A stretch of 64,000 nt of DNA from Azorinus chamasolen (Eukaryota; Mollusca; Bivalvia; Cardiida; Solecurtidae), in contig OY755244.1 of NCBI GenBank assembly GCA_963576725.1, forward strand, positions 38,919,855-38,983,854. Direction: 5' to 3'. Shown piece by piece: positions 21,706 to 32,597 of the stretch (position 1 is its first letter; every line of letters starts with the position of its first letter). The translations under genes and the position numbers were made by a program. The notes under the pieces were generated by a model. That model saw only the letters and a program-made list of their open reading frames with translations, made no database searches and had not been told where the DNA came from.

Positions 21706-22862
21706 AATGCCCCCAAAAATTGTACCCTGTGACCTTGACCTTTGACCCATGGACCAGGGAGTTGACACATCGTCTTTGTGTGGTGAACATTTGTGCCAGG
21801 TTCCTTTGAAATCCATTCACAGATAAACAAGTAATTGTACCCTGAGACCTTGACCTTTGACATATGGACCGGGGAGCTGAACGCGACACATCGTCTTTGT
21901 CTGGTGAAACTCTGTGCCAAGTTATATTGAAATCCATTGATAGATAAAGATGTTACAGACCGGACACCAAATTTGTGACAAAGTAATTGTACCCTGTGAC
22001 CTTGACCTTTGACCCATGGACCAAGGAGTTGAAAGCGACACATCATCTTTGTCTGGTGAACATTTGTGCCAAATCATATTGAAATCCATTGATATATAAA
22101 GAAGTTACAGACTGGACACGAAATTTGTGACAAAGTAATTGTACCCTGTGACCTTGACCTTTGACCCATGGACCTGGGAGTTGAACGTGACACATCGTCT
22201 CTGCCTGGTGAACATTTGTGCCAAGTTATATTGAAATCCATTGACAGATGAAGAAGTTACAGACCGGACACGAAATTTGTGACAAAGTAATTGTACCCTG
22301 TGACCTTGACCTTTGACCCATGGACCTGGGAGTTGAACGCGACACATCGACTCTGTGTGTTGAACATTTGTGGCAAGTTATATTGAAATCCATCGATAGA
22401 TGAAGAAGTTACAGACCGGACACGAAATTTGTAACAAAGTAATTGTACCCTGTGACCTTGACCTTTGACCCATGGACCTGGGAGTGGAACGCGACACATT
22501 GTCTTTGTGTGTTGAACATTTGTGTGAAGTTATATTGAAATCCATCGATAGATGAAGAAGTTACAGACCGGACACGAAATTTGTGACAAAGTAATTGTAC
22601 CCTGTGACCTTGACCTTTGACCCATGGACCAGGGAGTTGAACGCGACACATCGTCTCTGTCTGGTGAACATTTGTGGCAAGTTATATTGAAATCGATTGA
22701 TTGATGAAGAAGTTACAGACCGGACACGAATTTGGGACGGAAGGAAGGACAGACGGACGGACAGACGGACAGATGGACAGACGGACAGACGGACAGACGG
22801 AAGGACGGACAGACGGAAAGACGGACAATGCGACTACTATATGCCCACCGTTGGGGGCATAA
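21706..22862. mobile_element. Pearl-like element (copy of 17748-18904)
   Basis: Carried by duplication B with the same number and order of tandem units, so the array has not changed length since the duplication. Confidence 0.65.
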
Positions 22863-23077
22863 AAATGATATTGTTAGATAATACATGGCAAAGATCATAT
22901 TCTAGAGAAAGAGTTTGCATGAGGTACAAAACTGGATATAACGTTTATTGAGAAACTTTTCCCATCACATACTGAACAAATATCAAGTTTGCAAGAACCC
23001 TGACCTGTTACAGTGTCTACCTAGATCCGCTTCATACAACCTATCCAGAAACTACTGACACAATCTCAAACATCATA

Positions 23078-23321
23078 ACCCTTTCACCGCCAATGTCGCA
23101 AATATGCACCACGACAAATAGTGCAGTCCCAGATCAGACGCTGCCTTTTCAAGGCGGCGTCTTATAAGGGACTTCACTTTTTGTCTCAAACTCTCTCTAT
23201 ATATCTGTGCTTTATTCCTTTGAAAATTGCATTTATTTATCTCATTTCCTTATTTTACCGAATGACGAAACACAATTGGTTTGCAGACGACAGTTTGAAA
23301 TTTGGCGCCGAACGTGTGAAT
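23078..23321 (+). mobile_element. TTAA-D MITE (copy of 19120-19363)
   Basis: Carried by duplication B. Confidence 0.7.
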
Positions 23322-23400
23322 GAGACACCGAGTTGCTCGTCGTCTTATCTGCATCCAAACTGCCTGCAAAATGCCAATCAATTCGCGCTTAGCATGGGAA
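23322..23400 (+). mobile_element. TTAA-E right half with its natural end
   Basis: Same as 19364-19430 but continues through CGCGCTTAGCATGGG, matching the family end GCGCTTAGCAGGC. Confidence 0.6.
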
Positions 23401-23739
23401 AGGCGAAATCGTTGGAGAAAATATAAAAAACAATTTACACAAAATACGAGAGTTTTGCTTATTTTGATACGAAAATTGATGTGGTTTACGGTAAGAGTGT
23501 CTGAGTTAGGCAATATCGCTGTAGTTTATTGCCAATAAGTCCGTGAAAGTAAACATACTGAAATTTGTTGAACGGTTTTTACTGGTTTCGCTACAGGGAA
23601 GAAAATCCTACATTCTACAAAGACACTATTACAAAACCTATTCAGGTATCAATTTCAAGTGGAGGCAGATTACAGGACACTTCCTATGATATTTTATTCT
23701 TTTATGTACTGCCTGTTTAGTCCTTTGAATGCGAGAAAC
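23401..23739. other. No recognised feature
   Basis: No coding motif or long repeat seen. Confidence 0.35.
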
Positions 23740-23835
23740 AAGTGCATTCCCATATACAAATAGCATAGATACAGATCAGATGGTTCCTATATGTGTCCTC
23801 TAATCAGGTCTGCACTTTCTAAATGGACTTTTTAG
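23740..23835. mobile_element. TTAA-C core remnant
   Basis: ATAGATACAGATCAGATGG and CTCTAATCAGGTCTGCACT flank TTCCTATATG. The outer ends are lost. Confidence 0.45.
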
Positions 23836-23972
23836 TTTAACCCATTCCCTTGTGTTATTTATAGATCCTACATATTTGGGTATATCTACCAAAAAGGAGC
23901 ATTTATTATCCAAAGTGTTACACATTCTTGAATCGTATATAACCATTTTCAATTCCATGCAGAATGCAATAA

Positions 23973-24238
23973 CAGTTGAACTTCGATATCTCGATCTTCA
24001 ATGGTCCATATAAATCAGAGGTTTGAGTTTTCCGATTGTTAATCTAAACATTTTCTCAATTTCACATCTTAATGCAGGTCTACAGTAATGAAAGCTCCTG
24101 TAGGAGCTAACATGATTACTTTCGACCTTCATTAAGCTGTCAGATGTGTGAAGTGATACATTTAAGAACAGGTCTGAATAGAGAATTTTGGAATGACCGA
24201 AATTATCCCGCAGTTAGAGATATCCGAGTCCGATACTG
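23973..24238. mobile_element. TA-E MITE
   Basis: CAGTTGAACTTCGATATCTC to TATCCGAGTCCGATACTG. The core GAAAGCTCCTGTAGGAGC and the CTTAATGCAGG / CCTTCATTAAG arms are those of TA-B, under a different outer end. Confidence 0.65.
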
Positions 24239-24609
24239 TATGCCTAATCAAATCACCGAAATAGGGCAGTGTATAGCTGTACAACATATTTCATCTGGTG
24301 AGATGATATTTCATCTGGTGATATATACGAGTGCAGTAAAATTTCCTCTAAACCAAACGTACAATTAGTATCTATATCTCCTTTCCGATTCATTTTTTTT
24401 TCTCGTCTTCTCTGATGTCAATTTTTCAAGATTTCGTAAAGTTTGTATACTTCTCAACTGTGTTCCCGTGTCATGTTCTCTATTTGCTGTGTGTCTCGTT
24501 AAAATTCTTCCACTCTGTTGCCTCTCTCAGTCTTGCTTTATTCCATCTCAGATACGTATTAATGCGTCATGTTTCTATTAACACCCAAGAACGTAACGTA
24601 TTCCAATTT

Positions 24610-24834
24610 TTAACCCATTTGCTCTCACGATCCTATATATGGGACCTAGGCAAACAGTGTAGACTCTGAGCAGACGCCGCATAATGCGGCGTCTGACCAG
24701 AGTCTACACTGTTTGCTGATAGGAATTTCAGTTTAAAACGAAATTGAAAATTTAGGCCAGGCACCCCTTAGATACAAAAAATGGACTAATCCAATATGTA
24801 ATCATGGAATAATCCACTGGGAGCAAATGGGATA
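24610..24834 (+). mobile_element. TTAA-G MITE
   Basis: TTAACCCATTTGCTCTCACG to CTGGGAGCAAATGGGATA. Perfect core GCAGACGCCGCATAATGCGG continuing into GCGTCTGACCAGAGTC, and CAAACAGTGTAGACTC / GAGTCTACACTGTTTG arms. Confidence 0.75.
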
Positions 24835-25440
24835 TACATATGAACAAATTGTGTATTGCGTAAGGACAATATTACCACAGTTGACTATTTCCTTGAGTGA
24901 TTTGAGTGTAAACAGTGATGTATAGATAATACATTGCGCAGTACAATACCATACAGTTACAACGAAATCCCAAACCACACATTGTGGATTGACATATAAC
25001 ACCTACAAATATCGATGCTCTATTGTAAAAAACTTGTAATTTCACTTGAACTAGTTAGTAGTTAATAGTAACATAACTAAAACAATGTGTATAACAAGAT
25101 TATTCAATGCTGGGCGGATCTACTGTCCACACACGTAAAAAGATTGCGTTCGTTTATATGAGCACCTGTGTATTCACGCCACCCAGGTATTTAAAAAACG
25201 AAAGAGAAAATAAATCATTACTAAGATTTAGAAAAAAAGAAGAAAATATTTTTGTGCTGATTTCTTAATGAGAGAAAAAGATGTTTTGCTTTTACCCATA
25301 TTCGAAAATGGTATCCCCTGCTTCCTACACTTAACCGTTTCCATTGAACTATTGCGCTACATATTCACCAACGTTCTCTTTATTGCAGTGGACAGTCCGC
25401 TCATACATTAGTAACGTATAATCTAAACTTTAAAAAACCT
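24835..25440. other. No recognised feature
   Basis: AT-rich; no element or coding sequence recognised. Confidence 0.35.
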
Positions 25441-25681
25441 TTACTCCAGGATAATTTATGTAAGAAATTATGACATCATGAATATTAATTAAATTATTGT
25501 TGAGAATGGCATATGAACACATACCATTTTGTCTCAGACTCATCTTGTAGAATTAGAACTATATTGTACCATAGGCAAACAGAACAGGCCCTGATGAGAC
25601 AACTCCTATAGGAGCCGTCTGATCTGGGTCTACTCTGTTTGCACAGGCGTGAACAGGCGTATTTATGGAGTAAGGGGTTTA
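25441..25681 (-). mobile_element. TTAA-C MITE
   Basis: ACTCCAGGATAATTTATGTA to TTTATGGAGTAAGGGGTTTA, core CAACTCCTATAGGAGCCGTC. Reverse-oriented: the TGAT(G)AG arm precedes the GATCTGGGTC arm. Confidence 0.7.
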
Positions 25682-25913
25682 TAAAGCACGATTTAAAAGG
25701 TCTCCAATACACTGATATTTCTTCAAATCAGCATACATAAAGGCAAAATATTGTAACAGAAAAACACTTACAACGCAAAAATGCGACTGCCTTCTGAACA
25801 CAGATACCTCTGTGTTCAGGGAGACTGTCTCAGATTTTAACAGCAATCAATAGCCAACACAATATTCTGTACATGGTGATATTTCTGGTTACAATACAAG
25901 GTATAGTCAAACA
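25682..25913. other. No recognised feature
   Basis: A short ACACAGATACCTCTGTGTT hairpin near 25799-25819 is the only structure seen. Confidence 0.35.
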
Positions 25914-26039
25914 ACTAGGTCTGACGTGTCAAAGGTCAGCCGAGTCCATTTTTAGGGAGATCAGCATTTCGCATGTTCTAGGACCATTTTTTAAACAGAC
26001 GAGTTTAGTATATAAGATAAAATTGAAGGCGGAAGTGTT

Positions 26040-26134
26040 GTCAGCAGTTTAGCGCAGTGGGTTAAGTCTAGGTACGCAGAAGACATTGCGAGGGTAGTTT
26101 TTTATTGAGCGTGGGTTCGAATCACGTGTCGACC
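26040..26134 (+). other. tRNA-like sequence with A and B boxes
   Basis: TTTAGCGCAGTGGGTTAAG resembles a D-arm/A box and GGTTCGAATCA a B box with a paired T-arm (CGTGG/TCACG). The distance between them would need a long variable arm, as in Ser/Leu tRNAs. The putative acceptor strands GTCAGCA / TGTCGAC pair only partly, so a functional tRNA is doubtful. Confidence 0.5.
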
Positions 26135-26185
26135 TTAAACTTTTTTAAATTTTTAATGAATAGTAGAGTATTATTAAATGTAATG

Positions 26186-26262
26186 GTCATTTATGCACAT
26201 GGTCGTCTATGTTAGGGAAGGGTGCCTTTGTTTGAGTTCGAGTCCTACATTAGCCATATTTT
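26186..26262 (+). other. Degenerate tRNA-like B box
   Basis: GAGTTCGAGTCCTACA (about 26234-26249) resembles a B box/T-arm. A convincing A box is not present. Short terminal pairing ATGG / CCAT. Confidence 0.25.
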
Positions 26263-26390
26263 CAATAATAAATCGATGCTAAAATATGAATATGAATATA
26301 AGTTTTAGAAAATGTCTTGTACAAGTGGCTTCTTAATGCACAACAAAACTAATGCTCTTAAGGTGAGTTTAGCCAAACAATAATAGTTTA

Positions 26391-26482
26391 GGTTGATGCG
26401 AGACTCGAACCTGCGCCTAATAAAATGTTCATATACTTCGTTATGGTCCTACGTCTTATCCACTACGCTATATTTCCGATAA
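26391..26482 (-). other. tRNA-like sequence on the minus strand
   Basis: On the minus strand TATAGCGTAGTGGATAAG (A box) is followed about 50 bp later by CAGGTTCGAGTCTCGC (B box). This is the clearest A/B-box pair in the window. The T-arm has one mismatch; a cloverleaf was not computed. Confidence 0.5.
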
Positions 26483-26651
26483 CTAATGCGCTTATTCGTT
26501 ATAACTAAACATTTTCTTTTATAAATGGCACGTGGATATCCGAAATGCTGATCTCCCTTAAAAATGGACTCGGCGAACCCGTGACCCGTCAGACCTAGTT
26601 GTTTGACTATAACCATCTATATGTATACAAAACAACAACATTCTCGAACAC

Positions 26652-26896
26652 GTCCTGTTTTTTTAACCTGTCAAAATTTAAATAATTATACGCTGGCTGA
26701 ACACGCCATATATAGCTTTGGTTGATTATATTGTTTCAGCTAGTGAAAGCTTTTCTACTTGGCTTATTCGAGAACATGTATATTTATTGTGAATCGCGTG
26801 AAAAACGTTTGATAAAAGTTTACCGGAGCTATATAGAAGCTACGTCATGCAGTGACGTAGGACTATTCACATTTTGACAGGTAAAAACAACAGGAC
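26652..26896. mobile_element. Short TIR element, about 245 bp
   Basis: GTCCTGTTTTTTTAACCTGT... and its inverted copy ATTTTGACAGGTAAAAACAA-CAGGAC, about 26 bp with small differences. No coding capacity. Unrelated to the CTCCTATAGGAG families. Confidence 0.6.
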
Positions 26897-27933
26897 AATA
26901 TCAATCTATTAACAATACAAAATAACTTTTAGGCTACTCACCGTACTTTGGTTCCTTCATCTAGGCGTCGATAATATAAATCCATTAGCACTATAGCTGT
27001 CACTAACAAGAATGTGTCAAATGAATGAAACACTACCCACATACAGTAATGTGTTACTAATCAGGTCAAATGTCCAATCCTGGGAATATAGCGTGGGTTT
27101 CCTCTAGGGTGTCCAGCACACGCGTCCAATGTAGACCTGGGTGCACCTTACTGGCTGCATTGCTTTACTAAAATTCAAATATCACATCATTTCTGGAAGT
27201 TAAACGCGACGTATTATTTATGGTATATTGCACTTAACAAATGGATACAGGTTACCCCAATAGCGATCGCCGGTTTGCACGATTTGTCTAATCCATCTAC
27301 ATGTATCCACAAACCACGCCGGGCGCCGATTTCACAGGGTTCGTCAAAGAAACCCCCAGTCTTTGCGGAGGTTTAGATTTCATTCTAAATGACCTGAAAC
27401 AATACAAAATACTATAAGCAAAATGCATATGGTATATAACAGATACAAATCACCAAATACATGTATATCTGATCGCCGAACACGATATGTAAACAAACGT
27501 ACATGTATAGGACAGCGGTACGGTGAATGCCTAGCATAGTTACCAAACTTGTACGTGACATTTTACAATTTACCAAACAAATAGCGTTCAGGAACAATAA
27601 TCATTATGGGTGAAATGAAGACATGGTTGTCACCTCTGGTACAATGCAGAATGTCTCCAGATATTATCGGTTCATGTCAGATTTGCATAAATGGCTGTTT
27701 TAACTGTTCATGCCGATAAATACAAACGACCCGTGATTCTCGTGATTAAAGCTTGGTAAAGAGTGTTATTTCCATTTGCCAAAACGCAATGTTTAATTAA
27801 AGGTAGCTACAAGTTATTGTAGAAATTGAAATGAACACGAGATATAAGATTTTTTGAGATTATTTATTCATTAATTTATACATAACAATTTGCACTCGAT
27901 AAAAAATGCAAACGCTAATTGAACGTTATCATT
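26897..27933. other. Unassigned, MITE-free stretch of about 1 kb
   Basis: No repeat or recognisable exon. A GC-richer patch at about 27255-27365 (AATAGCGATCGCCGG, CACGCCGGGCGCCG) stands out from the AT-rich surroundings and could belong to a gene or promoter, but nothing decides this. Confidence 0.3.
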
Positions 27934-28138
27934 TTAAACCCTTAGCCTGCTAGATAAAATAATGTCTGATTAAACACTAATCTGCTACGATTGTTGCTGA
28001 CTTTCGATTCGATCAAACTTTTGAGAAACTATTGACCAGGTGTCAAACAGCTGGTGTCATGATGAGTTACTCGGCGTCTCATCTTGATCCAAGCTGTTTG
28101 CATATGTGAAGCAGGTCGCGCTTAGCAGGCAGATGGTA
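27934..28138 (+). mobile_element. TTAA-E MITE
   Basis: TTAAACCCTTAGCCTGCTAG to CGCGCTTAGCAGGCAGATGG. The left half of the central palindrome is shortened (ATGATGAGTTACTCGGCGTC). Confidence 0.7.
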
Positions 28139-28954
28139 AGCATGCTTCTTGTTGAGAGTTCATCATACAATTTCGTTTAACCCTTTACCAAAATCAATTT
28201 TCTAGCAGTTATACAAACGATTGAAATATTTCAATTTCAGACTTTGGTTTGCAAACGGACATTGCTAGCAGTCTATGCATAAATACATATCAAACTGTCT
28301 GCTCACACCTGATGATATAATCTCGAGGCGAATATTTGCAATATTGACTGCCAAAAACATACAGTGAAGTGTTCTATATCGAATCTTACAAAGACCTTGA
28401 CCTATATGAAACATGTTATTCTTCAGAATGGAAGTGTCTGTTATAAGCAGCTGAACGCATTAGCCAATAACCTCGTTAAACGCTTGCATCATATAGCCGC
28501 ATTTTTGTCTCTGCAAACAAAGTTGACCAAGACCCGATCGAGTCTACGATGATGATTTGTGGATCTGATTCAGCAGTTTCATCCAATACAAACACAAACA
28601 TATATGCATGTGCCATTAAAACACATCGGCTGATTAATAATTAAAAATTGACATCTACTTTTCTGCATATTGATTAAACAAAAACAATGTATCAAAATGT
28701 ATCACTGACGAAAATAATTTTAATGGCAGACAGTGCAGATCCTGATAAAAAATCTTGGTCAGCAGTGTTTCCCAAGGTTTTATATACTCTGTTCCCGTAC
28801 AAAAAAGGGTTACTAAACATCTATGTTAGCATACTATGGTATACATTCCACCTAACAGCAGAGTGTCTCGATAAATGCCATCATTCTTATGCTGCGAATC
28901 TATAAGGTGTTAATATCATTAGCTCAAGCATTCTAAAACTGAATTAATTGTAGC
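28139..28954. other. No recognised feature
   Basis: A stray TTTAACCCTTTACC end lies near 28178 and a GACAGTGCAGATCCTGATAA half-arm near 28728, without partners. No coding sequence recognised. Confidence 0.35.
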
Positions 28955-28965
28955 CATGAACTTAC

Positions 28966-29030
28966 AATGGCAAACAGAGCAGACCCACATGAAACAGCTC
29001 ATATGCGTCTGCACTGTCTGCAAATGCAGA
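28966..29030. mobile_element. MITE core hairpin remnant
   Basis: AATGGCAAACAGAGCAGACC to GCACTGTCTGCAAATGC around GCTCATATGCG. Directly abuts the TA-B element at 29033. Confidence 0.4.
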
Positions 29031-29032
29031 TA

Positions 29033-29235
29033 CAGTAAAACTTCGATTATCCGAACACTAAAATACGTATTATTATCGATCTTTAAGACAGGTGGCAGCT
29101 TAATGCATGGTGAAAGTCATGCAGAAAGCTCCTCTAGGAGCTTTCTGCATGACTTTCACCATGCATTAAGCAGCCACCTGCCTAAAAGGGTCTAAATTCT
29201 TCTATACCGAAAATTCGAATAATCGAGGTTTTACT
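29033..29235. mobile_element. TA-B MITE, end variant CTTCGATTATCCG
   Basis: CAGTAAAACTTCGATTATCC to CGAATAATCGAGGTTTTACT. The centre is a near-perfect palindrome of more than 90 bp around AAAGCTCCTCTAGGAGCTTT. Inner arms are TA-B; the outer end differs from the CTGTCTTAAGCGG type. Confidence 0.8.
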
Positions 29236-29350
29236 ATATGTACGCTAATAGCATAAAGGTTAAAGCTTGCGTCCATACAGATTTATCGAAATCAATGTTA
29301 ACATAGTACCATTATCAATTTCAAAGTGGCTTATATGTCCAAATGAATTA

Positions 29351-29556
29351 CAGTAAAACCTCTCTATGACGGCCACTAAAAATTACATCAAGTATTTAGT
29401 GTTAAAGGCAGATGGCTGCTTAAAGCAAGGAGAAAGTAAAACAGAACGCTCCTATAGGAGCGTTCTGTTTTACTTTCACATTGCTTTAAGCAGCCACCTG
29501 CCCTAAATATCAACTAATCAACATAATTTAGTGGCCGTTATAGAGAGGTTTTACTG
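29351..29556. mobile_element. TA-A MITE
   Basis: CAGTAAAACCTCTCTATGAC to GTTATAGAGAGGTTTTACTG, with perfect core AACAGAACGCTCCTATAGGA. Confidence 0.8.
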
Positions 29557-29566
29557 TAGTAACTTT

Positions 29567-29818
29567 AGTAACCCTTTCCCTAATATAAAAAAAATATTCA
29601 CGCCTCTGCAACCAGAGTAGGCTCATATCAGACGGCTCATATAGGATCCATCTGTTCAGGGTCTACTTTGTTTTGCAAATGGAATTTAATAGATCTATTT
29701 CCTTAGTTTCTAAAATGGCTAAAATTTTCCATCTTCCATATTTCATTCCGACAAATTTTCTCTGAATATTCAGTAAGTATTGATCGTTGGAATAAATATA
29801 AAGCAGGGAAAGTGTTAA
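29567..29818 (+). mobile_element. TTAA-C MITE (CTAAAATGGCTA subtype)
   Basis: TAACCCTTTCCCTAATATAA to AGCAGGGAAAGTGTTAA. Core CAGACGGCTCATATAGGATCCATCTG. Confidence 0.7.
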
Positions 29819-29832
29819 TCTGAGAGACACGG

Positions 29833-29930
29833 CATGACTTGCATTTACACATAGCTTGGATCGAGATGAGCCATCTTATCTCATCGGGATCTAAACTGTT
29901 TGACGCCCGTTCTATGGTCAACAAATCGAA
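29833..29930 (-). mobile_element. TTAA-E MITE remnant
   Basis: AGCTTGGATCGAGATGAGCC paired with TCATCGGGATCTAAACTG, then GACGCCCGTTCTATGGTCAA. Confidence 0.55.
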
Positions 29931-30395
29931 AGTAAACGTAGTTCCAAAGTAGGGTTCGAGCAGGCATCATTTTGTTTTAAAAAATATAGTACTAGGGTTA
30001 AATAATTGCACCAACTAGTCCAATTTTTCGTTCAATTATTTAAATAACACTTTCGTTATCTTTTACTCCGATATATTTCATCTGCATGATGAGAAAATTA
30101 TCAAGAAATTGCAACGCTATCTTGGTGGCATCAGACATGCAATGCTTCCCCGTTGCACTCTAATTAATTATTAACTACTGAACTACTGAAAGGAAAACAA
30201 TCTACTTCAAAAGCGTTCGTTACTTCAGGCAGACACGCATTCATGCAAGTGGTCACTGGGTCAATAATAATGTACTGCACTTTTGTTGACCGCATCCTTC
30301 TATGAAACAATGTTGTCTGTTGAAATACCTTACCATTCAGTAAATTCTCACCAATTGGACCACTCAAAAGAAGTATAATTCTGAAGTTTAAACAT
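29931..30395. other. No recognised feature
   Basis: AT-rich, nothing recognised. Confidence 0.35.
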
Positions 30396-30636
30396 TTACT
30401 CCATAAATACACCTTTCTACACATTTGTAAACATATTATACCCAAATCAGAGGGCTTCTATAGGAGCCGTCTGATCAGGGTCTGCCTTGATTGCTTATGC
30501 TATAATATAGATATTATTCAACAGTTTCTGTCATGGCCATAAATTCCTGTTTCCGTGTGCCATTATAACAATTAATCTAATTGATATTCACGACGCCATT
30601 ATATATTACATGAATATTCATGGGGGAAAGGGTTAG
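30396..30636 (+). mobile_element. TTAA-C MITE
   Basis: CATTTACTCCATAAATACAC to TATTCATGGGGGAAAGGGTTA. The core left arm is mutated (CAGAGGGCTTCTATAGGAGCC). Confidence 0.7.
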
Positions 30637-30719
30637 TGACAACAAGCGGTAGATTAATTTAGCACAACAGAGAAACAGAAAGCTCCTATAGGAGACATAT
30701 GTATCACCTTTGTCCTATA

Positions 30720-30969
30720 TTAACCCTTCTCTTGCTGAATTTTAAAATACATTTCTCCTTCTTTACCCATGCCCTGTTGTATAATTACATATATATTCAC
30801 TGTGTACACGTATTTCGCTGTGAAATCACTGCTGTGGAGTGCACTGGTTGCACAACCAACTTGTAAATAGTGCAGACCCTAATGAGACAGCTCCTGCAAG
30901 AGCTGTCTCATCTGGGTCTTCACTATTTACAGGCAGGTATATTGACGTGAATAGCAAGCGAAGGGTTAA
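30720..30969 (-). mobile_element. TTAA-B MITE
   Basis: TTAACCCTTCTCTTGCTGAA to ATAGCAAGCGAAGGGTTAA. Core GACAGCTCCTGCAAGAGCTGTC. TTAA at both ends. Confidence 0.8.
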
Positions 30970-31004
30970 GCAATCAACTGGGTTTACAGTCTCGTATCAC
31001 GTAT

Positions 31005-31116
31005 CTTGTATCTTGATGAGATACATGTACATGTAACTACATGTAGTTATTGGGCGTCTCATCTGGACCAAAACTGTTTGCAAATGCGAGTCGGGTTGCA
31101 GACAGCGGGAGAAGGT
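31005..31116 (+). mobile_element. TTAA-E MITE remnant
   Basis: TTGATGAGATACATG...GGGCGTCTCATCTGGACC, then AAACTGTTTGCAAATGCGAG. The core is expanded by a TACATGTACATGTAACTACATGTA-type repeat (about 31021-31046). Confidence 0.5.
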
Positions 31117-31355
31117 TAGACATACCATTGGACCGACGTAATATGTTCACATTACTGTGAGAGCAACATATAAACGTGCGTTCGTTTTTTTTCTGTTGAG
31201 TAAGGTCCGTTTCTGCTCGCTAATTGGACGCCCTAGAGAGAGGGGAGAGGATACAGAGAAACCCGGGCGCGATACCCTGCTCTTATTATCAACATACATG
31301 TAGTTTTCTGACTCTTTTAGATGCTACTCGTGCGTACTCAAATTCTAAAATCGTC
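31117..31355. other. No recognised feature
   Basis: Includes a purine-rich stretch (GAGAGAGGGGAGAGG near 31235) and nothing else of note. Confidence 0.3.
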
Positions 31356-31356
31356 A

Positions 31357-31450
31357 TTTCTCCACCAAACCTACGTTGTGACCTTTCTTTAGAATCTTCT
31401 TGAAGAAAGACGATTCTAAACAGTGGTCACGACATATGGTTTGGTGAAGA
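31357..31450. mobile_element. TA-C core remnant
   Basis: TCTCCACCAAACCTACGTTG...TTTAGAATCTTCTTGAAGAAAG...GTGGTCACGACATATGGTTT: the TA-C central hairpin without its outer arms. Confidence 0.55.
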
Positions 31451-31533
31451 AAGAAAGAAGTTTTTGTTTTATCGGGATACAACTAGTTTGTTACCGCGGT
31501 GTTGTGTTGAACGAATATGGCAGAAACTAACCA

Positions 31534-31753
31534 TTTTCTTCATATAAACGCATGTTCACGCTTTTGTAAACATAGTAGATCCAGATAAGACTGCTCCAGT
31601 AGGAATCTGTTCTGATTACTTAGGCAATAATAATAGATATATCTCTACAGTTTCAACCAGTACCTAAATTTCATATGTACATATACCATTATAGAATTCA
31701 GCCAATAAATATTAATGAAGTCATTATTTCTTACATGAATATTGAAATGGTTA
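31534..31753 (+). mobile_element. TTAA-C MITE, degraded
   Basis: TTCTTCATATAAACGCATGT to ATTGAAATGGTTAA. Core AGATCCAGATAAGACTGCTCC with a shortened right arm. Confidence 0.6.
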
Positions 31754-32043
31754 AACAAACAAAACATATATCATACGACAAATTGTGCAGACGACACTAT
31801 TTAGCAGCGATAGATTTTAGTTAATGCATTAAACCTTCCAGACACAGAACGCTGTTTCAATGTTGAGGCAACATTGTGTGCCTGTTTATTCGAGCCAACT
31901 AGCATTTTCAATCAGCTGGGACCAATGCCAGACGCTTGGCAATAAATCGGTAGCAAACAGAACTTAAAGCAGACTACAGTTTCAATAAATACATGAATTG
32001 TGATATGCAGCAGGTGTCCAGATATGGCGCGTACATTGATATA

Positions 32044-32405
32044 CAGTGTTCCCTCCCAACAACGGTCCTCTCAATAACGATTCCCTTCTTACAACAACGC
32101 ATGTCACTGTTTCCGAAACAACAAAGCTCCAGAAACAACTTTTTTCCATCGTGTTTTCTTTATGCCTCCATCAAACCCTATGTTGTGACCACTCTTTAGA
32201 ATCGTCACTTTGTGACGATTCTAAAGAGTGGTCACAACATAGGGATTGATTGAGGCATAACGGTTTTAGTTCTCGAAATACACCTTATCTGGGGATCTGA
32301 AAACACGCTAATTATGTTTGATTTTCCCTTCCTATAACAACTCCATCTGAACAACACATACACTCTTCGTATCCCAAAGGGTGTCGTTGTAGAGAGGGAG
32401 CACTG
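32044..32405. mobile_element. TA-C MITE
   Basis: TA-flanked CAGTGTTCCCTCCCAACAAC to GTTGTAGAGAGGGAGCACTG. The middle is a palindrome of about 100 bp around CGTCACTTTGTGACG, with arms reading GCCTCCATCAAACCCTATG and its inverse. A third type of central hairpin on a mariner/pogo-like end. Confidence 0.8.
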
Positions 32406-32597
32406 TACTTCCAAGCATAACTCCTATATTTCTCCACCCAACTCTATATTTAGTACGCACATTTATCTGTTGCTCTATATGTAGCATTCTTTCACTTTGA
32501 TACCTAGATCTAAGTTGATGAAATGTGACTCAGATTGTAAATAGCTGGTTTGGCTAATTTCTGATGTATAAATATCTGTTCACAAATTTATGGTAAA

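Larger units (their letters stand above)
19431..23388. repeat. Tandem duplication B, second copy (3958 bp)
   Basis: Near-identical to 15473-19430. The flank after 23388 continues the TTAA-E arm, so the right end here is the original one. Confidence 0.9.
25914..26609. mobile_element. TIR element (about 75-bp ends, TA target) carrying tRNA-like sequences
   Basis: The left end TAGTCAAACAACTAGGTCTG and the inverted right end (26538-26609) match over about 75 bp with several substitutions; both carry GAGTCCATTTTTA and GGGAGATCAGCATTTCG. TA lies outside both ends. The interior has no transposase but holds tRNA-like segments on both strands (about 26040-26134, 26186-26262 and 26391-26482). A TIR-type element with internal Pol III promoters is unusual. 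Confidence 0.7.

Noticed and set aside
26040..26134. Functional tRNA-Ser or tRNA-Leu gene
   Set aside because: Acceptor stem pairing is incomplete and the element context points to a derived sequence; no cloverleaf could be computed here.
27255..27365. CpG-island promoter
   Set aside because: Only about 110 bp of modestly GC-rich sequence with no adjacent exon; insufficient support.
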